Assembly (NCBI GenBank): GCA_019096065.1 | Contig: JAGUCH010000001.1 | Location: 17,174,001-17,238,000, forward strand | Length of the DNA stretch: 64,000 nucleotides | From: Paracyclopina nana | Taxonomy: Eukaryota > Arthropoda > Copepoda > Cyclopoida > Cyclopettidae | Reading direction: 5' to 3' | Part shown: positions 41,154 to 55,924 of the stretch, one piece after another | Layout: each line of letters starts with the position of its first letter | Position numbering within the stretch: position 1 is the first letter of the stretch | Notes under the pieces: generated by a model | What the model was told of the DNA's origin: nothing | Databases searched by the model: none | What the model saw: only the letters and a program-made list of their open reading frames with translations | Translations under genes and position numbers: made by a program

Positions 41154-42740
41154 TCGTTTTAATGGATGTGCCCTTTTTGATAATGCAAAGTGCTCGCGTC
41201 ATATTGAATGGCAACCTTTAAAAAGGAGACATTTTTAAAAAGTCATTGGATTATTATGCGGAATTGTTGAGGGCGTCGTGCATAATATCGTTGTCTCCTA
41301 ATCCAAATCATTTCAGATCGAGAAATGATGCTTTACATTTCAGAAAACACTTCCTGTCAACTCTGCGGGGGTTTCAGCACCGATCTAAAGTTCAAATGTT
41401 AGGCTGCATTTCTAAATGAATTGAGACCCCCACGTTTTGCAAAGAAGTGCACTATGATCGTTTTTTGACTCAATCTTTCCCCCATGCTAATTTAAGTCGA
41501 CGCATCACGACACATCTTCTTCATTTATGCACTTTTATCAGCTGGAGCCGTCAAAAGATGTTCATCTACGTCATGTTTCCTTATCATGAGAAAACCATTA
41601 ATATTTTACTTTTTTTCAATCGTGGCTTTTTCAGATAAACCAATTTAAAAATACTACTCTTCAATTTTCGTTCAGTACTTACTTCATATTTAAGTCTAGC
41701 TTTTGTTCAAAGAGTCAATTTTTTTTGTTGGCAAAACAACTCGGCCAAATCAAAGTACCGTAGAATTTTATTCTCACTTCGTTCAACTTTGAAGTCAATG
41801 ATTTTCATCCTAAAATCCACCAAAATTCCATATTTCTTGCACTTAGTCATTTTTGGCAAATAATAATAATAAAGAGACACTCAAATAATATTTTTCGTTT
41901 GAATAATTGTTTGTCATTAATTTAGCAAATATATAATTAATCTTGGGCCACTTTAAAAGTTAATCAAATATCTGGCGGATTCTTCTTCAGCTGATTAAAA
42001 GTGATCATCGTCATCACTTTTCAGGGGCGTGGCTCAGCATTGCATTGGTGATCGATGGGTAGGTCGGTGATTTAAGCCTGAAAAATATGGAGTACGAAGG
42101 CAATTTGAGCTCGCAAAAATTCAGACCCATTTCCTACTGTTGTTCGCTCAAGCCCAAATCAATTGAAATAGGTCATGCTTCTATTAAAGTCTGCAGCCCA
42201 CAAAACCACGCCGCACACACCATTAGTCATGTCGGAAAAACTTGGCTGAAGATCATGAGTGCGTGTATATAAAAATTAAAAAGGAAGTTAACCTGATATC
42301 GTGGATAAATTAGCATTATTTGGTGTGTAGATCAATTTTTTCCGAAATTGTATTAGTGAATCCCAAAGGTGGAATGAATAAGATGGCGCAACGTGGGAAA
42401 TGCAACTTCCTTGCCAAATATAGAAGATACTCGAGTCATCTGATCCATTTTTGCTGCCTGCATGCGCGCGCAAACAGTTTTCAAAACACATGTACAATGC
42501 AGCCATTTAAATAGGTGTCCAAAGCTTAGGTTCTTTTAAATCAGTTAGTTGCAATAGAAGCGCTAAAAAATTCATCATTTGCAGGATACTACGCTTGTAT
42601 TTCACCTTATGGGGTTAAGTATGCATGCATCTCCCTCCGCTACACCCGCTTCATAGCGTCGCTTCACTTCTCTTAACTTTCTCAATGAAATTTCGTTTTA
42701 GTAAAATCCGCTCTGTTTGCAAATTTCATTTTTCTACTGC
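41154..42740. other. intergenic, no gene seen
   Basis: AT-rich sequence without recognisable coding domain or RNA gene. Confidence 0.55.
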
Positions 42741-43185
42741 GCCTCTCTCTTTATTCCGCTTCACGCCGCTTCATGCCGCTTCATTCCGCTTCATAACGCT
42801 TCAAGCAACTTTCATCCGCATCGCGCCTCTTCACGCCGCTTCACGCCGCTTCACGCCGCTTCACGCCGCTTCACGCCGCTTCACGCCGCTTCACGCCGCT
42901 TCACGCCGCTTCACGCCGCTTCACGCCGCTTCACGCCGCTTCACGCCGCTTCACGCCGCTTCACGCCGCTTCACGCCGCTTCACGCCGCTTCACGCCGCT
43001 TCACGCCGCTTCACGCCGCTTCACGCTGCTTCATGCCGCTTTATGCTGCTTCATGCCGCTTCATTCCATTATATGGATAAACATTAAACTATGCTTGTTT
43101 TTCACTGACTCCGCTACATAGCTGAACATGAGGAAATTCGCTTATTTCCGCTTCGCTCCATTTCGCTCCACTTCACTCCACTTAA
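42741..43185 (+). repeat. decamer minisatellite (CACGCCGCTT)n with degenerate edges
   Basis: About 20 perfect head-to-tail copies of CACGCCGCTT run from 42831 to about 43024. They are flanked on both sides by decayed variants (CATTCCGCTT, CATGCCGCTT, CTTCATTCCA). Because 10 is not a multiple of 3, the array stays open in more than one frame and creates a false repetitive peptide (RFTPLHAASR). It is not a coding gene. Confidence 0.95.
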
Positions 43186-44757
43186 TTCCACTTCATTACA
43201 ATTCATTCCACTCTTAAAAACTAGAATCCTATTTTTGTTTAATTACTCCGCTACAAACTAAAGCCCAGTTGATTCCGCTTCATTTGAGGAGCGCTCCGCT
43301 TGGCAATTCCGCTCCGCTCGAACCCAATGTTAGAGCAGCCCCAGACTCAAAGATTCGATGCCATATCCTGCTCTTGTTCTTGGTGTTGCCCTATATCCAA
43401 AGATCACGACGATGCCTTCCTCGTCTTCTTCTTCAAAGTGATGATGATCATGCATCCTCATCGCATCACAGCCAATGCGTACCATTACCGAATTGGATTG
43501 AGCAGAACCAATTTGACTACTGCTAGGTCTAAATATATGTGTGCCCACAATCTGACTGACATCTAAATAATACTTTTGATTCAGATGACAGTCTGCTTTT
43601 CTGGAGCATGAAAAACCAGGCACAATCATGCGACCTGACATTTAGCTCAAAGTTCATCTCGTAGCACACATTATTACGATCATTTTGTGCCAGTAGAAGG
43701 CATTTATGGGCGCCCAGCCTTTTTATTGCCAAGATGCCAAAGCCCACAGTTTTAAAGGTTACTTTACCATTTTATGCTGAGGCGCACAAAAAAATCAAGT
43801 ATAGCAATTAGAGCCTCATTTGTAACTTTATAACAGCTTTGCACTTTAAAGCTAATGTTAATTGATTAGCATATTATGTAGCATGAAGAAGATGCTTTTT
43901 GGACACAAAAATGTGGATCCTCATGATGATTTGCCTTTGTTGCCTGATTGACTACTCACAATGATCGCCATATTGGAAGCAGCAATTTTGTTACAATATT
44001 TGAGAAAAATACGGTATACATCTAACAAGAAACATCTTCCATCATCTTTTGTGTCAGCAGTTCGGTTTTCATGTATGGTTGGCTAGATTTGTCCATCATT
44101 ATTTTCACACCCGGCCTTGAATAGCTCCTCCAGTTTGCATGGATGATCTGACTATTTATGTTATAGCAGAATTTCCGTCAAATCGCAGCGCGTCAACACA
44201 TAGATATGACACAAACTATGAGATAATTTTAATTCAAGCTTCAATGTCAAGCGATTTTTCGACCATATCCGAAAACAGACAAAGGCAACTGAAAGTGTGA
44301 ATAAACGGAAGCAGATGAGCTCATTTTCCTTGAGTTTAACCAGTTTGAAGTACTTTTAAAATCAATCATCCATGACATAAACGTTTGAAAACAATGCCCA
44401 AAAACTTGCTTTTATGCATTTTTCGTTTGCCTTTTTTAGTTCGAATTCAAATTTGACATGTTAATTCCATTCAATGTTGGCTTTTGGCAATATTAGTATA
44501 AGTAAACTTAGATTATCAGAAATATAAAAAATATAAATAATTATAAAAGTTAAGGAGCAATAATTGTAATTAAGTTGATAATAATTGCTGAAATGTTTCA
44601 GTTGTTGACATCTAGTTCAAATGCAATCTTTTATTTTCTTCCTTTCAAGTAAATGATCGAGAACAAGGGAAGCTAAAAACTAGCATGTAGGCATATACAT
44701 AAATCACAAAATGAGGGAACATTGCAAGAAAACAATAAAACGTAGGTCATTCATAAA
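43186..44757. other. intergenic, no gene seen
   Basis: AT-rich sequence leading to the 3' UTR of V-ATPase subunit B. No coding domain is recognised. Confidence 0.55.
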
Positions 44758-46452
<1,695 letters not shown>

Positions 46453-47106
46453 TTTCCTCAATGCTCAAAGCTCGATGTCATATGACTGGACTGACAACTC
46501 AAGAGAGGAGGATTTTGCAGCCGATCACATGACAGAGCATGTCAGTATCGAAAACCAAGTCAAGCCTTTTTTTAATTTACACATTTCATTGTTTACTACA
46601 TAAATATGTTTTGTGAAAAGATTGTGAAAAACTCATTAAACTAAACATTGAACCGTAATTTGTCAACGATGTCAAAAATCTATAGAATTAGGCAAGATTT
46701 TGGCTGATTTTGAAAAGCAATTTTGGCCTCAATATTTGCGTTTCAACTCTATCTTGTCAACCACAGATGTCTAAGTTTGCGTAGTCTAGAGAGCTATGGA
46801 ATGTAAGGCTGACTCGGCAGGAAAAACAGAGCCGAAAAGCAAACTGAGCATACATTTTTAAGGCAAATTGTATCAACAAAATCGGAATTGATAAAATCAA
46901 TTATAGTTTTTCAGAGAGAGTTTGCGCTTAAAGTCTCAACAAAAATAATTAAAATTCATTATAATTCAAAAAAGGCCAAGAAAAGGGCCAATTGTAGAAA
47001 CGTTAATGAAATGGGCTAGATCAGTTAAAGTTTCGATCTCGCAACAAAAATAAATGAAGTTGGAGACTTGAATGATAATTATTGGAGGTGAGAAAATGAG
47101 GCTGCC
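46453..47106. other. divergent promoter region of V-ATPase B and SOCS genes
   Basis: About 650 bp of AT-rich DNA between the two starts. No TATA box is convincing on either strand. Confidence 0.55.
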
Positions 47107-48395
47107 ATGACGGTGGAGACGACGAAAACGCAAAGCGCAAACGGGGATGAAGCCCCGATAATTATCGGCGGCGAAGCTTCGGCCACTTCGTCCACCATGA
47201 ATTTGCACACCATCCGCAAATCCTTGTCCAGACTGCTCCACATGCAGAGACCTTTGACAAAAGAGACGACTCGAAAGAGGCACAAATTGGTGGGCTGGCC
47301 GCCACGGTGGGTAAGGTGGCGGGGCTCGTCTCATTGCTCGGCTCAAAGGGAATTGCCGCCTGTGCCTCCTTGCCCCAGTGAGGCCATGGAGCCCTCCGAG
47401 GTTGCCAGCAGGGTGACAACTCCTGAAATGCGACCTGATGAATTTCCCCCTGGTGTGGCTTATTTGCCCGATGGCGACGACGACCCAGAAGAGCACACAC
47501 AATCAGACGAAGTCATCGACTTTGCTGCTTCCATAGAAACTGTCAAAAACGTGAGTGAAAGCAAAGAATTTTGTAGCCGGGCTTTGTCGTTTCAAATGTG
47601 GCTTTTGCATAGCTTGGGCAGAATCCAAGACTCACTTTGCTGAGGATTTCTTGAAGCAATTATTTCTTTTTCTTTTCAATTACTTCATTGTTTCTTGTTG
47701 TATGTCTTTTAGTGCGACTGGTATTGGGGACCCATCAGTGGATCTGCAGCCGAGCAAGTGCTCCTCTATGAACCTGATGGCTCCTTTTTAGTGCGTGATA
47801 GCAGCGATGATCGCTACATTTTCAGCTTGACTTTCAAGCTGAGTGGAACTGTCAGACACGTCCGGATCGAACATGATCAAGGTGACGCATAAATGAACCT
47901 CAACGTTTTACATCTTCTTAATTTAGTATCATTGTAGGCAACTTTAGCTTTGGTAGCTTCACCCGCTTTAAAAGCAATACAATTGTTGATTTTGTGGAAA
48001 ATGCTGTGGAGCACTCGAGGTCTGGTCGATACTTGTTTTTCCTGAATCGAAGGCCAACCAATGGACCGATGCGAGTGCAACTTTTGCACCCGGTGTCAAG
48101 AGTGAAAAAGGTGCAAAGTCTGCAGCACATTTGCAGGTGGGCTACAATGACTATCATCATTCGAATTGGAATTACATTTATATCTTATAGATTTGTGATA
48201 CTCAAATTGGTGCCAAGGGACCACGTGGGTCTGCTGCCTGTGCCAAAAAGAATCATGGATTATCTCAAGACGCCAAATTACTACTCTGAGAGTATTCAAT
48301 TGTCGAACGAAGAGGATGAGTCAAATCATGATCAAAATGTCAGCCATGAGGAGGAAAACTTGTATATGCCTTCAGCCAACGCAGAAGAGAGCTAG
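47107..48395 (+). CDS. suppressor of cytokine signalling, SOCS6/7-like, 338 aa
   Basis: Four exons: 47107-47550, 47713-47881, 47938-48136 and 48191-48395, in frame. The N-terminal 148 residues are low complexity with a possible basic patch (KETTRKRHK). The SH2 domain starts at CDWYWGPISGSAAEQVLLYE, with the phosphotyrosine-binding Arg in GSFLVRDSSDD, then YIFSLTFKLSGTVRHVRIEH. The SOCS box is SLQHICRFVILKLV to LLPVPKRIMDYLK, with the Elongin B/C-binding Leu/Cys positions. WYWGPIS is typical of SOCS6/7 rather than SOCS1-3. Known role: substrate receptor of a Cullin-5 ubiquitin ligase, damping receptor tyrosine kinase signalling. The N-terminus is shorter than in vertebrate SOCS6/7. Another upstream exon cannot be excluded. 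Confidence 0.9.
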
Positions 48396-49079
48396 TAGAG
48401 TGCTATGATATTTAAAATATCCCAAGTACATGCCAAAAACAAATCATGAAATGAACGTTCACTCTCTTCATAGCTGAAAATTCAAAACAGGTGATCTGGT
48501 TAGGTCCACTTTCAAGGTTGCCATATACAGTATATGCTTTCGGGATAGCCGAGTGTTTGCGCTGTGACAGGACTCAATTATGCATCGATTTATGCAAAGC
48601 CAACAAGTGCGAGAAATGCATAGCATTCCTAGCTACGACGACTCACTACTACTCATGCATGCGTAAACAACCAGCTTTTTTTCAAGAGCACGACCACGTG
48701 ACTCATTTTGGCAGAAATTAATTTTTCACGCTGCAACACTCCTTCGAATAACTATATTTTATATTTCACCTCGAAAAATATCCCTTTTTTTCACTTGCTC
48801 AAATAGTGAAATTCCCATCGATCTTTGAATTGTGAATTTTCAGAAATATTGTAATCAATACGAGTTTCGAGCAAGTTTACAATTTATGCGCTTCAAAAGC
48901 CATGAAATTACTTTCATTTTTTGTCTGCAGACGAAGCTTCGTGAGTTACGCATATAATTCCCCGCGCGTGCTCCAATGTTATGACTTAATAATGAAATAT
49001 GGGAGTCTCCATAGCACTATTATAATATTAAGTGTCCGCATGCCAGTTTGTGCGCGAAAGTCGCGAGGACAGCAACGCT
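48396..49079. other. intergenic, no gene seen
   Basis: Spacer between SOCS and the Ly6-like gene. Confidence 0.55.
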
Positions 49080-49493
49080 ATGAAAGCCATTATAATTTCT
49101 GTCCTAGTTACGCTCGTGTCAAGCCAAAACATACTCAAGTGTTTCGAGTGTTCGGAGCGAGAGGTGGAGGATGCGAAAAAGTGCAGCAGAAACGAGTCGA
49201 GAACGAGTGCAGCACCTGAACCAGGGCCTGGTTACAAGTGCAGAATTTGGGCCTTGAATGGGGTGGCCAAGCATAAAAGCCTCGTTCCAACCACCTCGTG
49301 CACACCCGAAACCCTCAAAGACAATGAAGATACCAACTTCTTCAACCAGTTCCAGGGAGATCCGCCAGCTCAGGCCAAATGCTGCGATTGGAACTTTTGC
49401 AACCTCAATTTAGATTTGGCTGGCTACAGCAGTGCTACAAAATTGGAAATCCTCAGTTATTCAATATTTTTGTGGATTATTTCATTTATGTGA
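49080..49493 (+). CDS. small secreted/GPI-anchored Ly6/uPAR-like protein, 137 aa
   Basis: Single open frame from ATG 49080 to TGA 49493. Signal peptide MKAIIISVLVTLVSSQ, followed by LKCFECSER, a Cys-containing middle (KKCS, GYKCRIW, TTSCTPE) and the Ly6 signature CCDWNFCN near the end. A final hydrophobic segment (LEILSYSIFLWIISFM) fits a GPI signal. Ly6 proteins form three-finger folds on cell surfaces. Only eight cysteines are visible in the mature part rather than the usual ten, so a short intron or a divergent fold is possible. Upstream Mets are rejected because they precede the signal peptide. Confidence 0.75.
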   Translation: MKAIIISVLVTLVSSQNILKCFECSEREVEDAKKCSRNESRTSAAPEPGPGYKCRIWALNGVAKHKSLVPTTSCTPETLKDNEDTNFFNQFQGDPPAQAKCCDWNFCNLNLDLAGYSSATKLEILSYSIFLWIISFM

Positions 49494-52400
49494 TGGAAAG
49501 CAATATTCGCATGTATAATTCAGTTTATAAATTAGTCTCTGTTTTTTCAACCACACATACATAAATAGATATTATAGGTACATTTTGAGGTTTTTGTAAA
49601 GCGGTACAATTGCCTTTTTTCTCACGCAACCTCTCATCCCACATTTGCCTTTTTTCACGAAAAAAGTCTCTGTACGTTTGAGTTTTATGCAATTTTCTAA
49701 GCATTAATAAAACTAGATCATTTTGTTGTTTAAAATCAAGAGTGGTTCTTTTTTTCCATGAGAGAAAAAGCCCCGCCCACTGGCGCTTCTTTGTCAACTT
49801 TATTTTTCGCGAAAAGGCGTGATGAGCATTTGTTGCTCACTTCCTTTAATTTAAAGCTTGTCCATAATATTTCCCCCGTTTTCCCACATTCATCTGCAAT
49901 AAAACTAGGGATCACAGGTAAAATTGAAATTGAGACCAGAAAATTACAAAGTTGCATACAAAAAATAAAATAAATAGGAAAACAATATTGACTGCTTTTA
50001 ATTGAAAAGGGATTGGAATTTTTTTAATAGGAAAACAAGATAAAAAGGGCTTTTTTGGCAGGATTTCCCCAGTGTGCACGGTCATAATGCAGAGGAAGTG
50101 ACTTTGGTTTCAAGGGGATGTTTTCATCCTGCTTTTCTCTGTCTCTCTGCTGTTGCTCTACACCTGTCCTAGCTAAAACTTTGGTAATTTTCATTTCCGT
50201 CCCAAGCCAAACACATCCAAATGCTCTACGTATTTGCTAATAAATCCCAATTTCAATGGCTCGCCCTGCATAAAATGTAAGGATAATTGTCTTGAATTCA
50301 CCATAGATCTTGGCAATTACTTCCTTGCATTCATTCCATAATTGAAATAATTATCCTCCCTTTTTTCCAAATATTCCATGCTATTTTTCACTGCTACCAA
50401 AAAAGGAGAAGGATTATCGAAATTCCGCTATAATCATATTTCAGTAGCATCATGCAGAAGAATTTGTCCAATTTTAGCACCTCTAAACTGACTGAATAAT
50501 GGGATTAACAAATGCCACTCTCGGTTTTCAATAGGCTACAAATATTTGCGAAATCACAAAGCGTTCCGATCTAACAACAACAACAGGGTGTCAAATTTGG
50601 GAAACCTTAGCAAAAACCCAGCGTGAAACTACTCCAATTCATATCAGAGTTGTAAAAATAGCAAACTTTGCTTAAATGGCATGAATCGTACTATTTTTAG
50701 CAATGAATGCCAAAAGTCAGCTGACGTTCAAGCGTGTTAGCAGGAAAGACGCGCCGCGCCGCGACCGCCGCACTGCTTTGTTTACATTGGCTTTTTTGAC
50801 AGAAATCTCAACAGAGAATCACGATCAGAATTGCCAGATATGGTGGACCACACCCTGTAATTAAGCGACGACAAAAAAGTGAGGAAGATTAGCTCCAAAG
50901 GAAATGGCTCAAACGGATAAATAGATAAAAAATGGCTATTTTCGATGGGCAGTCAAACCATTCAAAAACGTGACTTGACCATTCACGGAAAAAAAGGATA
51001 GCAAAATATTGCGTGAAATGGCAGAATGTTGAAGTATGAGAGATAATTGCTTCAAAAAAGTGTGGCTTGCTTCTTGATTCCAACCATGAATCGTTTTGTC
51101 TCTGGTTTGAGCTGTAGTACGTGTTTCCTTTTATTTCAGGTCAGTAATGACTAGGCACTTTTCTTTTGATTGCCTCTAATATCTCTGATAATCTAGATAG
51201 CTCGGAATTAAACCACATAGAGCATTCGATCGAAAAAAATACTTAATCTTATACATAATTTTCAAGGCTTTCTTATAATTTCTCACGAAAAGCTAAGAAT
51301 GGCCGAAAATAGACATAAATGGCCATAATGGCCAGTATTAACAAAAAATGGACAAAATAGCCAAATATGGCTAAAATTAGTCAAAAATAAGTCAAAAATG
51401 GCTAGGATTAGCAAAAATGGATAAAATAGCCAAAATTAGTCCAAAAAGGCCAGTATCAGCAAAAATGGACAAAATGGTCAAAAATGAATTATTATCATAA
51501 AAATGGACCAGGTATAAATTAAAAGAATGAGCTAATTTGTTCAGTGGGCTGAATTATCAACGGCTTTGACAACATTAATGCGCTAGTGAAAGCGTGGAAA
51601 AGTATTGACAATAACAAACTTCCTCTGCTGTTACACTTTAAGCTCAATTAGGTCTTTTTACACAAATCATGCAGTTGGGTCATTTGCCGTCAAAGCCCAC
51701 TTCCTTTTTATGCAATGATTAAGCTGCAAGTTCCGCCATTTTCATTCAGGGCTCTTTAAAAAAACATAATACACCTGCAGAAAAAAAAATCGAATTATGC
51801 TGAAAAAAAAACTAGACAGCCAAAGACGGACGGACGTTGTCTGGGATTATTCGAGCGGTCTATCAATTTACGCCTTTTTCATGTTTCTTTCTGACAATTT
51901 TTGGCCTTTTCGTGTGCTAAGAAGGGAAGTTGACAGCCAAATGTGCTATCAAATGATGGTTGTGATTATTCGAGCGGAGCGACATCCGCTTCCTCAGATT
52001 TGATTGGAAAATTGCTTTCTTCATAAATATATAAGCGCACATCTTTGGACAGATAAATTGCTGAATTTTTGCTGCTCCATTGCAAAGTGTCCACCAACCC
52101 CATTATCAGTACATTTTTGTCCACTCGAGTGGAATGCCAATTTTGCAGGATTTTCACTTCAGTAGCACCAACCTGATTTACGGTTCGCGCGTCGGCGTGG
52201 CTCTTTGATTTATTTGGGCCACTTTTACAATTTGACTAATTTGACCCCGAGGAGAGGAAGTTTGGAGTTAATCCACTTTGCACCGAAATTCGGCCATATA
52301 CTGAAACACCTGTGAAAATCTTCGCATTCAAGAGATTTTAACCCCTGCTCGAATAATCCGAGGCATATCACTTACCATGAATTCAAGAATGAAAAATAAT

Positions 52401-53180
52401 CAGATTGCATTTTACAATCCAGAAAATTAACCAAAAAAATTCAATTCAACAAAAGCTTTTTTGAAAATAATTTCATAGACTTTTTTTCACAGAAAAATGA
52501 AAAATTAGCTTTTTTAAAAAAGTGCATATTTGCTATTGAAAAATGTCAGTATTTTAACCCTAAAAAAACAATGAGATATTTGGAAATATAAAATGTGAGC
52601 ATTAAGTTACCATCAAAAAAAATTTTGGTTTTTTTTCCAAAGCGGTTTTTTTCCACTGAAAAGAAGTGAGCTATAGGTGAACGTCACATAAAGTTGGCGC
52701 CATTCAAAAAGGGAAAAATGTTTTTTTTTGAAAAAAAGCGATTTTAACGGCCGAGTTGGAAATGGTGAAAATTGGCATGATGCCTGCTACTTGGTTTGAC
52801 CGATTTCCTGCCTTATTTTGAAAGAACGTCAGAGTTTGGCTTTTTTCCCATGCTGGAGACTAATGTGGAAAAGAGACAAAGCCGTACGTTCTTGGCTGTG
52901 TAACCGGGTGGTCGGTCGTTAGCTAATGAAACCTAAGCTCACAAATCGGCTTTTATTCTGCATTTCACCTTAAGGACGTCGTCTGCTACTGCTTGGACAC
53001 GGTGGGAACGCTGACGCATTTCCCGATAGAGTCCAGGTGATTTTGGCCCAGTGTGCGCACCTTCAGCGCCGGAAATGCGAGAGCGATCCCAACTGAAGCC
53101 AGTGTGCGAGCAACACCGGCACACCACATTTACTAATGCACAACTTCAACTCCATAGATGCCTACGACTTGCAGAGAAAG
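49494..53180. other. large intergenic region, no gene seen
   Basis: AT-rich. 51300-51520 is a degenerate satellite-like stretch with repeated AAAATGGACAAAATAGCC and GGCCAGTATTA blocks. A GC-rich patch occurs at about 50745-50780 (GACGCGCCGCGCCGCGACC), and a second one at 52970-53110 with an open frame on the minus strand (52939-53127) that I cannot assign. Confidence 0.5.
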
Positions 53181-53202
53181 GTCATTTCGCATCCATCAAA
53201 AT

Positions 53203-53519
53203 AAAGTCGCTGGGTTAAGTTACTTGACCCTTCCAAAATTGGCAATTGTTTGGATTTGGGAATAAACTGCATCAATATGATATAATGATATAATATAAAG
53301 GTAAACTGGCACCCTTTCAAGCCATTAAACTTTGTGCAACAAACGCAAATTTTAAAGGTTTTATCCGAAACCAAATTTTTCAAGCCTGGCTCCAGCGATC
53401 AGCCAATCAAATTGCCTCACGCGATCACGTGACGAGTTTATTTTTTTGACAGTTTCTCCAAAAATACTCGCTCGAAAAGCGCCATCTGAAGAAAATGTTT
53501 GTCACTCCGCCGGCTTATA
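53203..53519 (+). mobile_element. repeat family A, copy 7 (5'-truncated, diverged)
   Basis: Matches the family from AAAATTGGCAATTGTTTGGA through GATCAGCCAATCAAATTGCC to AAAGCGCCATCTGAAG and GCCGGCTTATAG. The left end is lost. Confidence 0.75.
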
Positions 53520-55924
53520 GTTCATTCTTCTTTTTTTACATAATAAACTATCAAATTCACGTAGCAAATTATCCACCTACTTACTATTTCAATTTTTTGA
53601 TGTCGAAACAAGTTTTTTAGCCTTTTTTTTAGAATTTGCAATTTTTCGTGATTTATCATTTCTAGCATCTTGCTGTTTTTTTCCTTCGATGCTCTTTGAC
53701 AACATAGGATTTCCCATCAAAACATGTAATGATGGCCCAAAAAGCGAGCGTAGGTAAACAAAACGTGTGAGAAAAGTTCCCATGGCGGTTCTCTGCCGCG
53801 GAGCGCTCTAACCTTTACACTAGCGGCTCCCATCCGTTATTATGGAAAAGGTAAAGTAGTCTTCGTTGTTGTGGCTACTGGAGAACACTCACTGTTATTA
53901 TTGAACCTATTGAGAAAATCGCATCAAAATCCCCACGGGTGGCCAAAAATTTGTTCTGCGCTCAATTGAAAAACTGACCACCAGCAAAATTCTGCAGTGG
54001 AAGTGTCAACGCAAAAGTTGGCAGTTGCAACCCTGCAGTGAAAGCAGACGGACGTTAAATGGTTTTTATTACGGTGGGGGAAATTATTGACAGCCGAAAA
54101 ATAGATACACAGGTAGGCTTTATTTAAGTAATAAGGAGAAATTTGACTAACATCTGCTGGCATTTCTTTGTTTTTCACTCCAATTTCTGGAGCTTTTGCG
54201 AGCTGTTTTGACGGACAAAAAATTACAATCAGATTATTCGAGTGCGCGCACAGTGGACTATTTTGCCAATTGAAAGCGCATGCACGGAGATTTTTTTATT
54301 ATATGTTAAAATCGCGCAGATTTTGGCGGATTTTTGAAGATGCGCGAAAAGAGTCACAAAGAAATATTTACTTGATTTTTTATTGCCTTTTGTTTGCCAA
54401 TTGGCTGCGTGAATGACAACAAAGCAATGGCTCAATTTTGGCACCCTGAATAGTTCACGCAATTATCATGCGCAATTGTATCCCGGTTGATAGGTCACAT
54501 TTCTGGGAATTTTTTTATTATTTGGCAAAATACTCCACTATATGCTCAATTAGTCATATGCAGCATAATAGTGCGCTACCATTGAGGGTGAATCAAGCAT
54601 TAAATTCCCAGAACTTTTTTCGATGCTCTCTCAGATTACTCATCAAATGTGGAAAAAATTGAAGGGAACTCAAGCAAAGTAAATAACGTGAAATGCCAAA
54701 TTCACTTTCTCTCATAATGCAGCTCTTTGCTTAATTGGCTTAATTAAAGTGTCTGCATATAAACATATCATTTAAAATACCGAAAATGACACGAACATCA
54801 GTCATTTTCCTTAATAAAAGCCAAAAACAGTGAATTTTTACGCCAATTGAATTTTTCTTTTAGTAATTACGTTAACGTAAAATGCAACTTTGGCCAATTC
54901 ATAATTTTTTTGATAAGTGAACTTTTTAAATTAAATTAATTCGAAAATGATGCGCTGCTGAAATAGTCCACTGTGCACAAGAGTTTTACCGTATTTAGGA
55001 GCTATTTAGAAACTCATACTATTATTCCAGTATTCAACACACGTGTTTTCCAAAGGTGTCGTGTTTCTCTCCTGGCAAGAACGTTGACCCTTTTATCAAA
55101 ACTAATCTGAGCTGTGAATTTTTGAGTCCACATTTTCCGTATTTTGGCCATTGATCAATATCGAATTATTATTGTCAGAAACCACATGTGGACACTTTGT
55201 CCAATTTCCCCCGCTGAGAATATCGAATTTTTGTCCACATGTTTTTGCGCAAAAATGCGAGCATTTCCTTTCACCCCTGCGGAGCCAAAAAGAGCTCATA
55301 AATCTTGTCAAATTGCAATTGATTAGCTATGCTCAATATCAGGAAATCCTTTATTCATATTCACCTTGGCCCATTTAATACATTTATATTTTTCCTGCAT
55401 TTTTCCTCATTTCTTGATTTTAATTATATATTCAATGAGATTTTACTGCATATAATTGCGTTTCTCTAACTTTTTTCCCAATTGCCTTGAAAAAGCCATA
55501 TCCTGCAGTGTCAAAGTTTTTGTGGTCGAAATATATTGCACCTGTTTCCTTTAGGCGAGTTTTAAAGTCGAGTGGTTATTGTCCAAACAATAATCAGTTC
55601 CACCGAGATTTCCTCTATTATAATGTGTAACCATCGGAGATCTCAACGCGCGGAGCAACAACAACAAAAAAGGCTCATCTGCAATAAAAGAGAATTTTGA
55701 TACTTTTACGATTTCTTATCAGGGAAAGTTGTGATTTTACCAAGATTTCCAACCGCAAATGGCAGTAAAGTAGACAAACTTCTGATGCAAAAATACTATA
55801 TTTGGCTTGAAGTGAGTGAGCTTATAATGTGCTTTTATCTTTGCAGGATCGCCGAATATGTTTGAATTAAGATAAGCACGGCTAGGGTTGCTGACCCTTT
55901 TGCAGTGATCAAGAAGCTCACAAC
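53520..55924. other. intergenic upstream of CLCA, no gene seen
   Basis: AT-rich DNA; no protein domain recognised. A GC-rich patch near 53780-53830 (GGCGGTTCTCTGCCGCGGAG) could be a 5' UTR or promoter but has no supporting exon. Confidence 0.5.

Noticed and set aside
42831-43024. Possible CRISPR-like array
   Set aside because: Head-to-tail decamer without spacers in an animal genome; a minisatellite.
42625-43121. Long ORFs encoding Arg-Phe-Thr-Pro-Leu-His-Ala-Ala-Ser repeats
   Set aside because: Product of the decamer minisatellite: the same peptide appears in two frames of one strand, which is typical for a tandem repeat whose unit is not a multiple of three.
52939-53127. 62-aa minus-strand ORF in a GC-rich patch
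   Set aside because: Composition is exon-like, but no domain or splice partner could be found, so it is mentioned only in the intergenic note.
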